DNA from: an uncultured Ectothiorhodospiraceae bacterium
GTDB lineage: Bacteria > Pseudomonadota > Gammaproteobacteria > Nitrococcales > Nitrococcaceae
Reading direction: 5' to 3'
DNA length: 64,000 bases
Assembly: GCA_913055565.1 (NCBI GenBank)
Contig: CAJXKP010000002.1
Coordinates: 1-64,000 of the forward strand
Under the pieces are notes generated by a model. The model saw only the letters and a list, made by a program, of their open reading frames with translations, ran no database searches and was not told where the DNA came from. Below are positions 54,350 to 64,000 of this stretch, one piece after another (the stretch's first letter is position 1; every line of letters starts with the position of its first letter). The translations under genes were made by a program, and so were the position numbers.

Positions 54350-55225
54350 GTGACGAACCGTATTGGTGTGCTAGACCCAGCGAACCTGACAGGCGAGGCG
54401 TTGCTGGAACAATTAGCGAGCATGGGCTTCGCTAGCGATAGCGTGGTCGCCTTAGACGAGGATCCCGACCCGGCTACCCGAGTTAGCTACGGCTCTACCC
54501 GCCTGGTAGTGATCGATTTCACAGATTTTGACTTCGCTGGTGTTGACCATGTGCTTATAGCGGACGCGGGCTGGCGTTATAGCTCAGTCGTCCAGCGGGC
54601 CGTGGAGGCGGGGTGCAGCGTGGCGGCGCTGGAACCGATGGGCGAAGACATCCCGGCGTCAGTCCGGTCTGCCGTAACGGTCGTCCCCGATAGCGCCACA
54701 CTAATCGCGGAGCGCGTCATTAACGCGGGCGCCCGTATCGGCTCGGTAACGCGTGCGGACGTGGTGGCCTTGGAACCGGCGTCTGCTAGGGGGCAGGAGG
54801 CGCTGCAGCGGCTCGCGCAAGAGAGCGCCGAGGTGCTTAATGCCCGCAGCCCCAAGGCGGCCGACGGCGATGCGGTGCGGGCCTTTAATGCACTTGCCGC
54901 CGGCGGGGTCGGGCGTGACGTTGGTGGCGTCTTCGTCGCCATAACCCGCGTCGAGGTTCCGGTTTTCTTCGGTGATGGGCTCGTTTGCCACATCGGTTTC
55001 GAGGCGCCGGTGGCGCCGGCGGAACTTGAGCGAGCCTTGCAAGATGAGGACGGTGTTCGAGGCCGGCAGCCCGGGGCGCCGAGCAGTGTTCGGGATGGCA
55101 TCGACGCTGCGGCCTTCGAGGCGCAAGTTGTTACCGAGGCCCCGCAGGCGGTGCAACAGCTCTGGCTGACGGGCGACAGCCTCCAGTTGCAGGCGGCGTC
55201 GTTAAGAGGTGGTCTCGGCGTTTAG
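54350..55225 (+). CDS. usg: Asd-like protein Usg
   Basis: A 291-residue relative of aspartate-semialdehyde dehydrogenase that lacks the active-site Cys region, so it is probably not an enzyme of that step. The dimerisation half with ARSPKAADGDAVRAFNALA and RVEVPVFFGDG is kept. Such usg genes lie between asd and truA or fimV in many gammaproteobacteria. Its function is unknown. The start codon is GTG with GGCGGAGG upstream. Confidence 0.82.
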   Translation: MTNRIGVLDPANLTGEALLEQLASMGFASDSVVALDEDPDPATRVSYGSTRLVVIDFTDFDFAGVDHVLIADAGWRYSSVVQRAVEAGCSVAALEPMGEDIPASVRSAVTVVPDSATLIAERVINAGARIGSVTRADVVALEPASARGQEALQRLAQESAEVLNARSPKAADGDAVRAFNALAAGGVGRDVGGVFVAITRVEVPVFFGDGLVCHIGFEAPVAPAELERALQDEDGVRGRQPGAPSSVRDGIDAAAFEAQVVTEAPQAVQQLWLTGDSLQLQAASLRGGLGV

Positions 55226-55523
55226 GCACGGCATTGGCAAAATGGATATTGCTCAGGGAGTCAGGCGCGTTAATGCGCTTATTACTTGAACTTTCGTGGC
55301 ACGCGTTACAGTATCGGGCGCAACGTCGACGTGGCGTTGGCTGTAGATTGGTTGGACGGGCGTAGCGATATCAGCTGGGTGAGGCTTAGGACAGCGGTTG
55401 CTGACAGGCTGTAACGACCTCTGTTTCCTGATCATGGAAGGACTGTAAGCGGCTGAGTGCTACGGTAATAGTCGGTGGGTTCGGCCGTTGAGCTGGCTCA
55501 TGGGGACGTTGAAAGGAAAAACA

Positions 55524-58500
55524 ATGAGACGGCAACTGGTTGGGGCCTCGATTCTGGCCGCCTTGGGTTGGACATCGCCTGCCTTCGGGCTGGGTATGGG
55601 TGATATTGATTCGGGCTCAGCTCTGAACGAGCGCTTCAGTGCCCGGATTCCGTTGCGATCCGCCGAGGGCACCGATCCGCGCAATATCAATGTGTCCCTG
55701 GCCTCGCAGGAGGCGTTCGAGCGTGCCGGCATACAGCGCTCCGCCTATCTCGCAAGGCTGGACTTCGAGGTGCGCAAGGCCGATAACGGTGATCTCTATG
55801 TCGAGATCACCAGTGAAGAGGCCATCCAAGAGCCGTTCCTCAATTTCCTCTTGCGCCTGCGCTGGCCCGAGGGTCAGCTCATGCGTGAGTACACCGTGCT
55901 ATTGGATCCGCCGACGTACACCGATGAGCCGGAGCGGCAGGTTGCCGGGGAGCCGTCGGATGGTGAGCAGGCTGCCGACACCACTCGCGGCACATCGCGA
56001 GCCGACGACGGCGGTGGCGCCTCGCGCTCGGCGAGCCGCGGGGACAGTGCCCGTAGCGGCGGTGAGACCGGGGCGTCGCCGGGGAGTTATGGGCCGGTGG
56101 CCGCTAACGAGACGCTGTACGGCATCGCTAACGATGTTCGCCCTGAGGGGGTTACCGCCAACCAGGCGATGATCGCGATGCTGCGCGCTAACCCGCAGGC
56201 GTTCATTGACGGCAATATCAATCGACTGCGCGAGGGGGCGGAGCTGGAGGTCCCGGAGCGTGGGGCAATGACCGAGGTCAGCGCGCGGCAGGCGACGCAG
56301 CGTGTCAAGGAGCAGATCGCCGCCTGGCGTGAGCAACGCGGCGACCAAGTGGCCTCAGCCTCGGATACTCAGGACGGTGGCAGTGCCGCCGCCGGTGAGG
56401 CCGATGCCGATACTAGCGACGCCGAGTCGAGTACCGGCTCGGGCGAAGGCGATGTGGCCCAGGGTCAGTTGGATGTCCAAGGCGTCGAGGAGGGCGCCGA
56501 TACGGACGCTCAAACCTCACTGCTGGACCAGTCGCTCGCGGCCAATCAGCAGAATGTTCAGCGCTTGCAGGAGCGGGTCCGAGAGGTGGAAACGGACAAC
56601 GAGAGCCTGCAGTCGCAAAACGAGGATCTGAAGCAGACCGTGGAGCAGCTCAAGGAGGAGCTCGCGCGCGCCGAGGCCCAGAACACGGGTAGTGGTAGTG
56701 CGGTCCAGCTGGAGACGGAGTCGCCAACGGGGACCGGCCAGTCCGAGTCGGAAAGCCCGGGCAGCTCCAATGGTGAGGCCAACGACTCGTCGCCCGCGAG
56801 CTCGTCCGCTGAGGAAGGCGCTGCCGGCCCGGCGCAGCAGGACGCTGGCGCGAGCGCCGATGGCTCGCAAGAGGAAACGGATCAGGGCGGCTCGGCTACC
56901 GAATCGACGGCTACGGCGGAACCGACAGACGAGACCCAGCAGACGGCGGCCGCCGACGAGGGCAGCGTCACCTTTAAAGGGGATGACAGTGCCGGTGGCG
57001 AAAGCGGCGACGATAGCGCTGAACAGGAGAGCGCGCCGCAAGACAACGCCCAGACCCAGGCCGCCAGCCAAGGCGATGGTGGCGATGCCTCCCCGGATCA
57101 ACAGAGCCAGAGCCAACCCGATGAAGGCGGCGGCATAATGGCTTGGCTGATGGGTAACCTGATGGCCTTGGCTGCTATGGGCGGCGGTGTTCTGGTGCTC
57201 TTGTTGGCTGGCATCCTGTGGCTACGTCGACGCGGCGAGGCGACAGCGGAAGACGAGGAGCTCGCCGCGCCGACACGGGTGCCGTCGCTGGACGAAGCAC
57301 CCGCCGCTGAGGGTGGCGCTGGTGACATGGCGACGGCTGGTGCCCAGGGCTCGGAGATGCTGGACGATGCAGCCTCTGGGAGCGCGGCAGGCGGATCCAG
57401 CGATATGTTGGCTCAAGCGGACGCCTACATCCAGGCGGGTGATCTGGGCGAGGCGCAGGACGTCCTGGATGCGGCCCTGGGAGCCGATCCCGAGGATAAG
57501 GAGTTGCGTTATAGGCTCCTCGATGTACTAGCCAAGCGGGGTGATCGGGGCGGCTTTGAGGCCGAGGCGCAGGTCTTGCATACCCAGCTGGATAGCGAAT
57601 CGGATCCGCTGTGGCAGTCGACGGTGGCCCTGGGGCGCGAGATCGCGCCTGAGCATCCGTTGTTCGCCGGCGGCGAGGACTCGGCGTCTGAGTCGGTCAC
57701 GGATCAACCGGCGGCCTCTGGCGGCGGTGAGGCCGTACCGGGCGGGGAGCCCGATAGTGACACCGATTTCGACCTCAGCTTCGATCTCGACGAGCCCGCG
57801 GGTGCGAGTGAGGAGACTGAGCAGTCGGGACCCGCTACGACGGCCGCGGACTCATCGAGCGGTGACGGCGATTTTGATCTCGACTTCGATCTGGATGACG
57901 AGGGGTCCGAGCCGGCGGCACCGGACCAGGGCACGCCGGCCGAGCCCGCCGGCGCCGAAACGGACGATTTAGCGTTTGATCTCGACACCAGCGACCTGGG
58001 AGGCGGCGACGCCGGTACGTCGGAGCCGGACGGCGAGGCATCGGCCGGTGGCGAGAAGCCGGTTTCTGAGCCCGACTCCGGCGGTCTCGATTTCGACCTG
58101 GAGTTCGGAGACGGCAGCAAGGAGACTGAGACCTCGTCGGCGTCGTCAGGCACGGCGGCGGAGAATAGCGATGACACCAGCCTCGATTTCGATCTCCCCG
58201 ACGACCTGGATCTGTCCTTTGGGGATGACGATGCGAGCGAGGCGGGTGCGGACTCGTCAGCCTCGGGTTCGGACCAGCCCGATCTGGGCGGTGAGGCGTT
58301 GAGTCTCGGTGACGTGTCCGATGAGGCCGATAGCGATGCGCCAACGGCCACTCCGGATGGCGGCACGGGCCAGGATGGTGGCTCGGAGGTTGGCGGCGAC
58401 GACTTCGATAGCATGGATGAGGTCGCAACCAAGCTGGACCTGGCCCAGGCCTATCTGGATATGGGCGACCCGGAGGGAGCGAAAGGGCTTCTCAGTGAGG

Positions 58501-58565
58501 TCGTCAACGAGGGTGACGCGAGTCAGAAACAACAGGCCGAGGAACTCCTGGAGAAGGCCGGCTGA
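55524..58565 (+). CDS. fimV: FimV/HubP polar landmark protein
   Basis: A 1013-residue inner-membrane protein that binds peptidoglycan and organises the cell pole. It has a signal peptide (MRRQLVGASILAALGWTSPAFG), the FimV N-terminal domain (about 23-130), a LysM-like segment (about 190-245), a coiled coil (about 330-380), a membrane helix (LMALAAMGGGVLVLLLAGILWLRRR, near 550 and shown in part), a TPR-like piece, and the FimV C-terminal motif ATKLDLAQAYLDMGDPEGAK. The cytoplasmic tail repeats a DFDLDFDLD-type motif about five times and is extremely acidic. ATG at 55524 follows AAGGA. Confidence 0.93.
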   Translation: MRRQLVGASILAALGWTSPAFGLGMGDIDSGSALNERFSARIPLRSAEGTDPRNINVSLASQEAFERAGIQRSAYLARLDFEVRKADNGDLYVEITSEEAIQEPFLNFLLRLRWPEGQLMREYTVLLDPPTYTDEPERQVAGEPSDGEQAADTTRGTSRADDGGGASRSASRGDSARSGGETGASPGSYGPVAANETLYGIANDVRPEGVTANQAMIAMLRANPQAFIDGNINRLREGAELEVPERGAMTEVSARQATQRVKEQIAAWREQRGDQVASASDTQDGGSAAAGEADADTSDAESSTGSGEGDVAQGQLDVQGVEEGADTDAQTSLLDQSLAANQQNVQRLQERVREVETDNESLQSQNEDLKQTVEQLKEELARAEAQNTGSGSAVQLETESPTGTGQSESESPGSSNGEANDSSPASSSAEEGAAGPAQQDAGASADGSQEETDQGGSATESTATAEPTDETQQTAAADEGSVTFKGDDSAGGESGDDSAEQESAPQDNAQTQAASQGDGGDASPDQQSQSQPDEGGGIMAWLMGNLMALAAMGGGVLVLLLAGILWLRRRGEATAEDEELAAPTRVPSLDEAPAAEGGAGDMATAGAQGSEMLDDAASGSAAGGSSDMLAQADAYIQAGDLGEAQDVLDAALGADPEDKELRYRLLDVLAKRGDRGGFEAEAQVLHTQLDSESDPLWQSTVALGREIAPEHPLFAGGEDSASESVTDQPAASGGGEAVPGGEPDSDTDFDLSFDLDEPAGASEETEQSGPATTAADSSSGDGDFDLDFDLDDEGSEPAAPDQGTPAEPAGAETDDLAFDLDTSDLGGGDAGTSEPDGEASAGGEKPVSEPDSGGLDFDLEFGDGSKETETSSASSGTAAENSDDTSLDFDLPDDLDLSFGDDDASEAGADSSASGSDQPDLGGEALSLGDVSDEADSDAPTATPDGGTGQDGGSEVGGDDFDSMDEVATKLDLAQAYLDMGDPEGAKGLLSEVVNEGDASQKQQAEELLEKAG

Positions 58566-58706
58566 CCGCAGCACGCCGAGGCGAGCCGTGCGTCGGCAGG
58601 GCCCACCCCGCCGATGGCTCGGCCGTCACCACGCGTTGGGCATTCATCCTACCAAGCGCGGCTGCCCTGGCGCCCGCGCCTGCAGCGACAGGGCAATCGG
58701 CGTATC

Positions 58707-59492
58707 GTGACGCGGCGTATCGTTCTCGGACTCGAATACGATGGGAGTCGCTATGCCGGCTGGCAGCGCCAGCGGCATGCGCGCTCGGTCCAGGCCGAGG
58801 TTGAGGCCGCCGCCAGTGCGGTTGCCGATGAGACACTCGGGGTAACGGCCGCCGGACGCACCGATTCCGGTGTCCATGCCACCCACCAGGTGGTACATTT
58901 CGATACCTGTGCTCAGCGGCCGGAGCGCGCCTGGATTCGGGGCGTGACGACTAATCTGCCCGAGGATATCGGGGTCCTGTGGGCGCGCGAGGCGGATGAG
59001 GCGTTCCATGCGCGCTACCAGGCCCTGAGCCGGCTATACCGTTATGTCTTGCTCTCCGACTCGCGGCGCCCGGTTCTCAATCGCCATCGCGTCGCTTGGA
59101 CCTGGAAATCCCTGGCACTCGCGCCGATGCAGCAGGCGGCTAATTACCTGATCGGCGAGCACGACTTCAGCTCCTTCCGGGCGGTTGCCTGTCAGGCGCG
59201 TCATCCGGTGCGCCGAATCGAGCGTATCGAGCTAGGTCAGCAAGGCCGCTATATCACCATCGATGTCGAGGCCAACGCCTTCCTCCATCACATGGTGCGG
59301 AATATCGTGGGCTCATTGCTCGCCGTCGGTGCTAATGATCGTCCCGTCGAATGGCTGGGTGATGTCCTGGAGGCGCGTGATCGAACCAAGGCGGGTATAA
59401 CGGCGCCGGCGGCTGGTCTCTACATGACGGGCGTGCGTTACCCGGACGGCTATGACATGCCCGCTGTGGGATGGCTGCCGCGCTTTGCGTAA
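58707..59492 (+). CDS. truA: tRNA pseudouridine38-40 synthase
   Basis: Modifies uridines 38-40 of tRNA anticodon arms. The 261-residue protein has YDGSRYAGWQRQ, the catalytic Asp in AAGRTDSGVHA, and FLHHMVRNIVGSLL. The GTG at 58707 is chosen by alignment of MTRRIVLGLEYDG with the family; the longer frame from 58614 adds 31 unrelated residues. The ribosome-binding site is poor, so the start has some doubt. Confidence 0.92.
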   Translation: MTRRIVLGLEYDGSRYAGWQRQRHARSVQAEVEAAASAVADETLGVTAAGRTDSGVHATHQVVHFDTCAQRPERAWIRGVTTNLPEDIGVLWAREADEAFHARYQALSRLYRYVLLSDSRRPVLNRHRVAWTWKSLALAPMQQAANYLIGEHDFSSFRAVACQARHPVRRIERIELGQQGRYITIDVEANAFLHHMVRNIVGSLLAVGANDRPVEWLGDVLEARDRTKAGITAPAAGLYMTGVRYPDGYDMPAVGWLPRFA

Positions 59493-59548
59493 TGCCACGA
59501 GCCTGTTTACTATGCTCTATGGCGGTGTAAGGCAGGTTTTATTCCGGC

Positions 59549-60187
59549 ATGGGGGCGGAGGTGCGAACACGGGTCAAGATGTGCGGCGTGACGTCGCCCG
59601 AGGATGCCAGTCTGGCGAGCCGCCATGGTGCCGATGCGGTCGGCATCGTGTTCCATCCCGGCAGTCGCCGTTGTGTGGGTGTCGAGGAAGCTCGAGCGAT
59701 CATCGCCGCACTGGGGCCGTTCGTGACGGTTGTGGGGCTGTTCCTGGATGCCGATCCCGATGAGGTGCGCCGGGTGCTGGCGGCTGTGCCTATCGATTGT
59801 CTCCAGTTCCACGGCAATGAGGCCGCGACGTATTGCACGAGCTTTGGGCGCCCCTACATCAAGGCGGCGGGCATGGCCGGGGTAACGGACTTGCATCGAT
59901 TCGCGGCGGCGCATCCGGGCGCGAGCGGCCTGCTGGTGGATAGCCACCGGCCCGGCGACGCGGGCGGAACCGGGGAGAGCTTTGAGTGGTCTCGTCTGCC
60001 AGGGGATTTGGCCAAGCCATTGATCCTCGCCGGCGGCCTGACACCCGCCAATGTCGCCGAGGCTGTTCGTGGCGTCCGGCCTTGGGGTGTCGACGTGAGT
60101 ACGGGGGTCGAACAGGCGCCGGGGACCAAGGACGGCGACAAACTCGCAGCATTCATGCAAGGGGTTCAAAGTGGCCAAAGTGATTGA
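59549..60187 (+). CDS. trpF: Phosphoribosylanthranilate isomerase
   Basis: Third step of tryptophan synthesis as a single-domain TIM barrel, 212 residues. The catalytic Cys is in [12 protein letters not shown] and the Asp in [31 protein letters not shown] and [16 protein letters not shown] form the phosphate site. The ATG at 59549 has no strong binding site; GTG at 59561 is an alternative. It overlaps trpB by 17 bases. Confidence 0.94.
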   Translation: MGAEVRTRVKMCGVTSPEDASLASRHGADAVGIVFHPGSRRCVGVEEARAIIAALGPFVTVVGLFLDADPDEVRRVLAAVPIDCLQFHGNEAATYCTSFGRPYIKAAGMAGVTDLHRFAAAHPGASGLLVDSHRPGDAGGTGESFEWSRLPGDLAKPLILAGGLTPANVAEAVRGVRPWGVDVSTGVEQAPGTKDGDKLAAFMQGVQSGQSD

Positions 60188-61400
60188 ATCGGGCGAAGCG
60201 TTGGACTTCACCCAGTTTCCGGACGACCGGGGTCATTTCGGCGCGTTTGGCGGGCGGTTCGTGCCCGAGCTGCTCATGGCGCCGCTTGAGGAGCTGGCCC
60301 AGGCGTATGCCCGTTATCGCGACGACGAGGCATTCCAGGCCGAGCTCTATGCCGACCTGGAGCACTACGTCGGGCGCCCGACGCCGCTCTACCACGCGCA
60401 GCGCTGGTCCGGAAAAATCGGCGGTGCCCAGATTCATCTCAAGCGCGAGGATCTGGACCACACCGGCGCCCACAAGATCAATAACACCATGGGGCAGGCG
60501 TTGCTTGCCTCGCGTATGGGCAAGACGCGCATCGTTGGGGAAACCGGCGCCGGGCAGCACGGTGTGGCCACGGCCAGCGTGGCGGCGCGTCTGGGACTGG
60601 AGTGCGTCATCTACATGGGCGCTGATGACGTTGATCGCCAGGCGGTTAACGTCTACCGGATGCGGCTGCTGGGTGCCCATGTGGTACCGGTGGAGTCAGG
60701 CTCACGGACACTCAAGGATGCCCTCAACGAGGCCTTCCGCGACTGGGCCTCCAATGTCGATAACACCTTCTACATCATCGGTACCGTTTCGGGGCCGCAC
60801 CCCTATCCCCTGCTGGTAAGGGACTTCCAGGCTGTCATCGGCCGCGAGACGCGGCAACAGATGTTGGCTAGCCATGGTTGTCTCCCGGATGCCCTGGTCG
60901 CCTGCGTCGGCGGCGGCTCGAACGCCATCGGCCTGTTCCATCCCTTCCTCGGCGATGAATCGGTGGCCATCTACGGCGTCGAGGCGGGCGGCGACGGCGT
61001 GGCATCGGGGCGCCATGCGGCGCCGCTGGCCGCCGGGCGCCCCGGGGTGCTGCACGGCAATCGGACCTACCTCATGGAGAGTGACGACGGCCAGATCACC
61101 GGCACCCATTCGGTGTCCGCCGGCCTTGATTACCCCGGGGTGGGGCCGGAGCACGCCTGGCTCAAGGATATCGGCCGCGCCCAATACGTCTCGGTAACCG
61201 ACGACGAGGCGGTGGCTGCGTTCCATGAGGTAACCCGTACCGAGGGTATCATCCCGGCGCTGGAGACCGCGCACGGGTTGGCCTACGCGGCACAACTGGC
61301 CGCACGGATGCGCCCGGATCAGACGATTGTGGTCAATCTATCGGGCCGCGGTGATAAGGATATCGATACCGTGGCCAGGCTGGAGGGCATGGCCTTATGA
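60171..61400 (+). CDS. trpB: Tryptophan synthase beta chain
   Basis: Pyridoxal-phosphate enzyme joining indole and serine. The 409-residue chain has the cofactor lysine Lys102 in [26 protein letters not shown], and the phosphate loop [10 protein letters not shown]. The N-terminus is about 15 residues longer than in E. coli. The start codon is GTG with AAGGGG six bases before it. TrpB overlaps trpA by four bases, consistent with the alpha-beta complex. Confidence 0.97.
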   Translation: MAKVIESGEALDFTQFPDDRGHFGAFGGRFVPELLMAPLEELAQAYARYRDDEAFQAELYADLEHYVGRPTPLYHAQRWSGKIGGAQIHLKREDLDHTGAHKINNTMGQALLASRMGKTRIVGETGAGQHGVATASVAARLGLECVIYMGADDVDRQAVNVYRMRLLGAHVVPVESGSRTLKDALNEAFRDWASNVDNTFYIIGTVSGPHPYPLLVRDFQAVIGRETRQQMLASHGCLPDALVACVGGGSNAIGLFHPFLGDESVAIYGVEAGGDGVASGRHAAPLAAGRPGVLHGNRTYLMESDDGQITGTHSVSAGLDYPGVGPEHAWLKDIGRAQYVSVTDDEAVAAFHEVTRTEGIIPALETAHGLAYAAQLAARMRPDQTIVVNLSGRGDKDIDTVARLEGMAL

Positions 61401-62230
61401 GCCGCATACCCCGACGTTTCGAGCAGCTTCGCGAGCAGGGCCGTAAGGCCCTGATCCCGTATATCACCGGTGGCGACCCCGAGCCAGCAGCTACCGTCGG
61501 ACTGATGCAGCGACTGGTCAGCTCAGGCGCTGACATCGTCGAGGTCGGCATCCCCTTCTCCGACCCCATGGCCGATGGGCCGACGATCCAGCGGGCCTGC
61601 GAGCGGGCTCTCGCGCACGGCACATCGACCCGCGATATCTTGGGCATGATTCGCGAGTTCCGGCGTGGTGACAGCGATACGCCGGTGGTGCTGATGGGCT
61701 ATCTCAACCCCATGGAGCAGATGGGCTACGAGGTCTTCGCCCGTGAGGCGGCCGCAGCCGGTGTAGACGCCGTGCTAACCGTGGATCTGCCCCCCGAGGA
61801 GGGCCATGAGCTTGTCACGGCGCTAACCGAATACGACCTGGATCCCATCTGGCTGGTGGCGCCGACGACGCGGCAGGAGCGCATCGAGGCGATCTGTTCG
61901 GTGGCGCGCGGCTTCGTCTATTACGTGTCGCTGAAAGGCGTTACCGGCGCGGCAACGCTTGACTTCGATGATGTCGCTCGCCACGTCGATCAGATCGCTC
62001 GGGCCACGCAGCTGCCGGTCGGGGTCGGTTTCGGCATCCGCGATGCCGAAACCGCGGCACGGATCGCGGGCGTCGCCGACGGCGTCGTGGTGGGTAGTGC
62101 CATTGTGCAGTTGATAGGCGACAACGCTGGCGACGCGGCGGCCCGCGAGACGGCCGTCGGCGACCTGGCGGCCGGTATGCGTCGGGCCATGGATCAAACC
62201 GAAAACTACCATCGCCCCGAGGCGTCATGA
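61397..62230 (+). CDS. trpA: Tryptophan synthase alpha chain
   Basis: Cleaves indole-glycerol phosphate and passes indole to TrpB. The 277 residues show [13 protein letters not shown], the catalytic Glu and Asp in [17 protein letters not shown], and [12 protein letters not shown] at the phosphate site. It overlaps accD by four bases. Confidence 0.97.
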   Translation: MSRIPRRFEQLREQGRKALIPYITGGDPEPAATVGLMQRLVSSGADIVEVGIPFSDPMADGPTIQRACERALAHGTSTRDILGMIREFRRGDSDTPVVLMGYLNPMEQMGYEVFAREAAAAGVDAVLTVDLPPEEGHELVTALTEYDLDPIWLVAPTTRQERIEAICSVARGFVYYVSLKGVTGAATLDFDDVARHVDQIARATQLPVGVGFGIRDAETAARIAGVADGVVVGSAIVQLIGDNAGDAAARETAVGDLAAGMRRAMDQTENYHRPEAS

Positions 62231-63120
62231 GCTGGTTCGAGAAACTGATGCCCTCGCGCATCCGCACGGAGGCGCGCACCGGACGTAATCGAGGAGTGCC
62301 GGAGGGGCTCTGGACCAAATGCGAGCCCTGTTCCAGTGTGCTGTACCGCCCTGAGCTGGAGCGTAATCTGGAGGTGTGCCCGAAGTGCTCGGCTCATCGA
62401 CGCATCGGGGCCCGGTATCGCCTTGAGATCTTCCTCGATGACGCGACCCAAGGCGAGATCGGCGAGGATATCCAGCCCGCGGATCCGCTCCGCTTCCGCG
62501 ACACCAAGAAGTATCGGGATCGGCTGGCGCAGGCCCAGAAGCAGACGGGCGAGAACGACGCGCTGGTTGCCATACACGGGTCGGTGATGGGCGTGCCGGC
62601 GATTGTTTGTGCCTTTGAGTTTCCCTTCATGGGCGGCTCCATGGGCTCGGTGGTCGGTGAGCGGTTCGCTCGTGCCGCCAACCAGGCGGTGGAAGAGGGG
62701 ATACCGTTGATCTGCTTCCCCGCCTCCGGGGGTGCCCGGATGCAGGAGGGGCTGCTGTCCCTGATGCAGATGGCCAAGACAAGCGCCGCGCTGTCGCGCC
62801 TATCGGAGAGCGGGCTGCCGTACGTGTCGATTATGACCGACCCGACAATGGGTGGTGTCTCAGCCAGTCTGGCGACGCTTGGCGACGTCAATGTCGCGGA
62901 GCCCGGGGCGCTAATCGGCTTCGCTGGTCCGCGCGTTATCGAGCAGACCGTGCGCGAGACCTTGCCGGAGGGGTTTCAGCGCGCCGAGTTCCTGGTTGAG
63001 CACGGCGCCATCGATATGATCGTCGATCGCCGCGAGATGCGTGAGCGTATCGCCAGCCTCCTGGCGATGCTGACGCAACAGCCATCGCCGCGCCTCAACC
63101 GTCTCGGCGCGGATAGCTGA
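62227..63120 (+). CDS. accD: Acetyl-CoA carboxylase carboxyltransferase beta subunit
   Basis: With AccA transfers the carboxyl group from biotin to acetyl-CoA. The 297-residue protein has the N-terminal four-Cys zinc finger ([10 protein letters not shown] and CPKC, about 34-61) and the crotonase-type core with [19 protein letters not shown] and [16 protein letters not shown]. The order trpA-accD-folC is conserved in gammaproteobacteria. Confidence 0.97.
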   Translation: MSWFEKLMPSRIRTEARTGRNRGVPEGLWTKCEPCSSVLYRPELERNLEVCPKCSAHRRIGARYRLEIFLDDATQGEIGEDIQPADPLRFRDTKKYRDRLAQAQKQTGENDALVAIHGSVMGVPAIVCAFEFPFMGGSMGSVVGERFARAANQAVEEGIPLICFPASGGARMQEGLLSLMQMAKTSAALSRLSESGLPYVSIMTDPTMGGVSASLATLGDVNVAEPGALIGFAGPRVIEQTVRETLPEGFQRAEFLVEHGAIDMIVDRREMRERIASLLAMLTQQPSPRLNRLGADS

Positions 63121-63131
63121 GAGCGCGCTGG

Positions 63132-64000
63132 ATGCGCTTTACGCGCGTGGCCGATTGGCTGCAGTGGCAGCAGCAGCTCCATCCGCGGGAGATCGATCCC
63201 GGTCTTGATCGCGTACTGGCCGTGGGTGACGTGCTGGGTGTTCTGGAGCCGAGCGCTACCGTTATTAGCGTGGCCGGCACCAACGGCAAGGGCACTACGG
63301 TCGCCTTCCTCGAAGGGCTGGCCACCGAGCTTGGCTATCGGCCCGGATGTTACACGTCGCCGCATATCCTGGCTTATAACGAGCGCATCCGCGTGGCCGG
63401 ATCCCCCGTGTCCGATGAGGTGCTGCTCACGGCGTTCGATGCCGTGGACCGAGCTCGTGGGGATACCACGCTGTCGTTTTTCGAATTCGGCACCCTGGCA
63501 GCGCTGTGGTGCCTGATGCAGGCCGGCGCTGACCCCTGGCTCCTGGAGGTCGGTCTCGGCGGACGCCTTGATGCCGTTAACGCGCTGTCCGCTGATGTCG
63601 CCGTGGTCACGAGTATTGCGCTTGATCATGCCGAGTGGCTGGGCGATGACCTGGATTCAATCGGGCGCGAGAAGGCCGGCATTATGCGGCCCGAGCACCC
63701 GGCGATCTGCGGTACGAGTACGCCGCCGGCAGGGCTCCTCGCCGCCGCGGCGGATCACGGGGCGCAGCTCTCCCGGCGGGGTGTGGATTTCGATGTCGAG
63801 CCCGGTCCGGAGCAATGGCGGTGGTGGGGCGTGCGCGAGACACTCGGTGGGCTACCGGTGCCGGCGTGGACGGGCGGTTTCGTCGATAATGCAGCGACTG
63901 CCCTGGCGGCCTGGGAGGCGGCACCGGGGCTGGCGTTTCCGGACCGAGGGCAGGCGCAACGGGCGCTCGGCGCTGCCCGACTTAGCGGCCGATTGCAGTG
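63132..64000 (+). CDS. folC: Folylpolyglutamate/dihydrofolate synthase, cut by the window end
   Basis: Adds glutamate to folates. Only the first 289 codons are present and the frame stays open to the last base. ATP-binding GTNGKGTTVAFLEG, TSPHILAYNERIRV and LEVGLGGRLDAVNA are clear, and ALDHAEWLGDDLDSIGREKAGI follows. The start ATG is 11 bases after accD. Folate polyglutamates are cofactors for the GcvT-type domains of Tdm and MgdC. Confidence 0.95.
   Translation, partial: MRFTRVADWLQWQQQLHPREIDPGLDRVLAVGDVLGVLEPSATVISVAGTNGKGTTVAFLEGLATELGYRPGCYTSPHILAYNERIRVAGSPVSDEVLLTAFDAVDRARGDTTLSFFEFGTLAALWCLMQAGADPWLLEVGLGGRLDAVNALSADVAVVTSIALDHAEWLGDDLDSIGREKAGIMRPEHPAICGTSTPPAGLLAAAADHGAQLSRRGVDFDVEPGPEQWRWWGVRETLGGLPVPAWTGGFVDNAATALAAWEAAPGLAFPDRGQAQRALGAARLSGRLQ

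Overview
The window is chromosomal DNA of a high-GC gammaproteobacterium, probably a halophile of the Ectothiorhodospiraceae type (Spiribacter, Halorhodospira, Aquisalimonas and relatives). The two conserved housekeeping blocks (thrS-infC-rpmI-rplT-pheS-pheT-ihfA-merR-tRNA-Pro on the left; leuCDB-asd-usg-fimV-truA-trpFBA-accD-folC on the right) are in gammaproteobacterial order, and proteins such as FimV and the cytochrome bd subunits are rich in Asp and Glu. The placement is inference from gene order and composition only.

Layout. 1-7.7 kb: translation operon ending at a proline tRNA. 7.7-10.2 kb: a PEP-CTERM-like secreted protein and an HbpS/GlcG-type secreted protein. 10.3-34.4 kb: a methylated-amine island. 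It holds a copper amine oxidase (10440); a leftward operon cupin-dmmA-reductase-haem N-demethylase-tmm-tdm (19444 to 12438); two tandem copies of an Amt transporter plus a 67-residue membrane protein (20172-23778); the complete N-methylglutamate operon mgdABCD-gmaS-mgsABC (24471-33671); and an XRE-cupin regulator (33783). 34.4-41.7 kb: ethanolamine ammonia-lyase, a zinc alcohol dehydrogenase, an M15-type peptidase, guanine deaminase and PhaB. 42-49.7 kb: an APH-kinase fusion protein and cydABDC. 50-64 kb: leucine, aspartate-semialdehyde and tryptophan genes with fimV, truA, accD and the start of folC.

How the island works together. Tmm oxidises trimethylamine to its N-oxide; Tdm splits that to dimethylamine and formaldehyde; the haem N-demethylase with DmmA and a reductase converts dimethylamine to methylamine; Amt carriers may import methylamine or ammonium; GmaS, Mgs and Mgd turn methylamine into ammonium and a folate-bound C1 unit. 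Ethanolamine ammonia-lyase and guanine deaminase also release ammonia, so the region from 10 to 41 kb looks like a nitrogen-salvage zone.

Regulation is the most striking signal. I find sigma-54 -24/-12 promoters before seven transcription units. The four transport and catabolic methylamine units (dmm-tmm-tdm, amt1, amt2, mgd) also carry a GAAAC-N3-GTTTC inverted repeat centred about 7-12 bases after the predicted start. The amine oxidase carries a weaker, shifted version. The sigma-54 promoters of eutBC and of the PEP-CTERM-like gene lack it. This suggests a dedicated operator, perhaps for the XRE-cupin protein, layered on general nitrogen control. A 165-bp MITE-like hairpin element occurs twice, once with a clear 10-bp target duplication.
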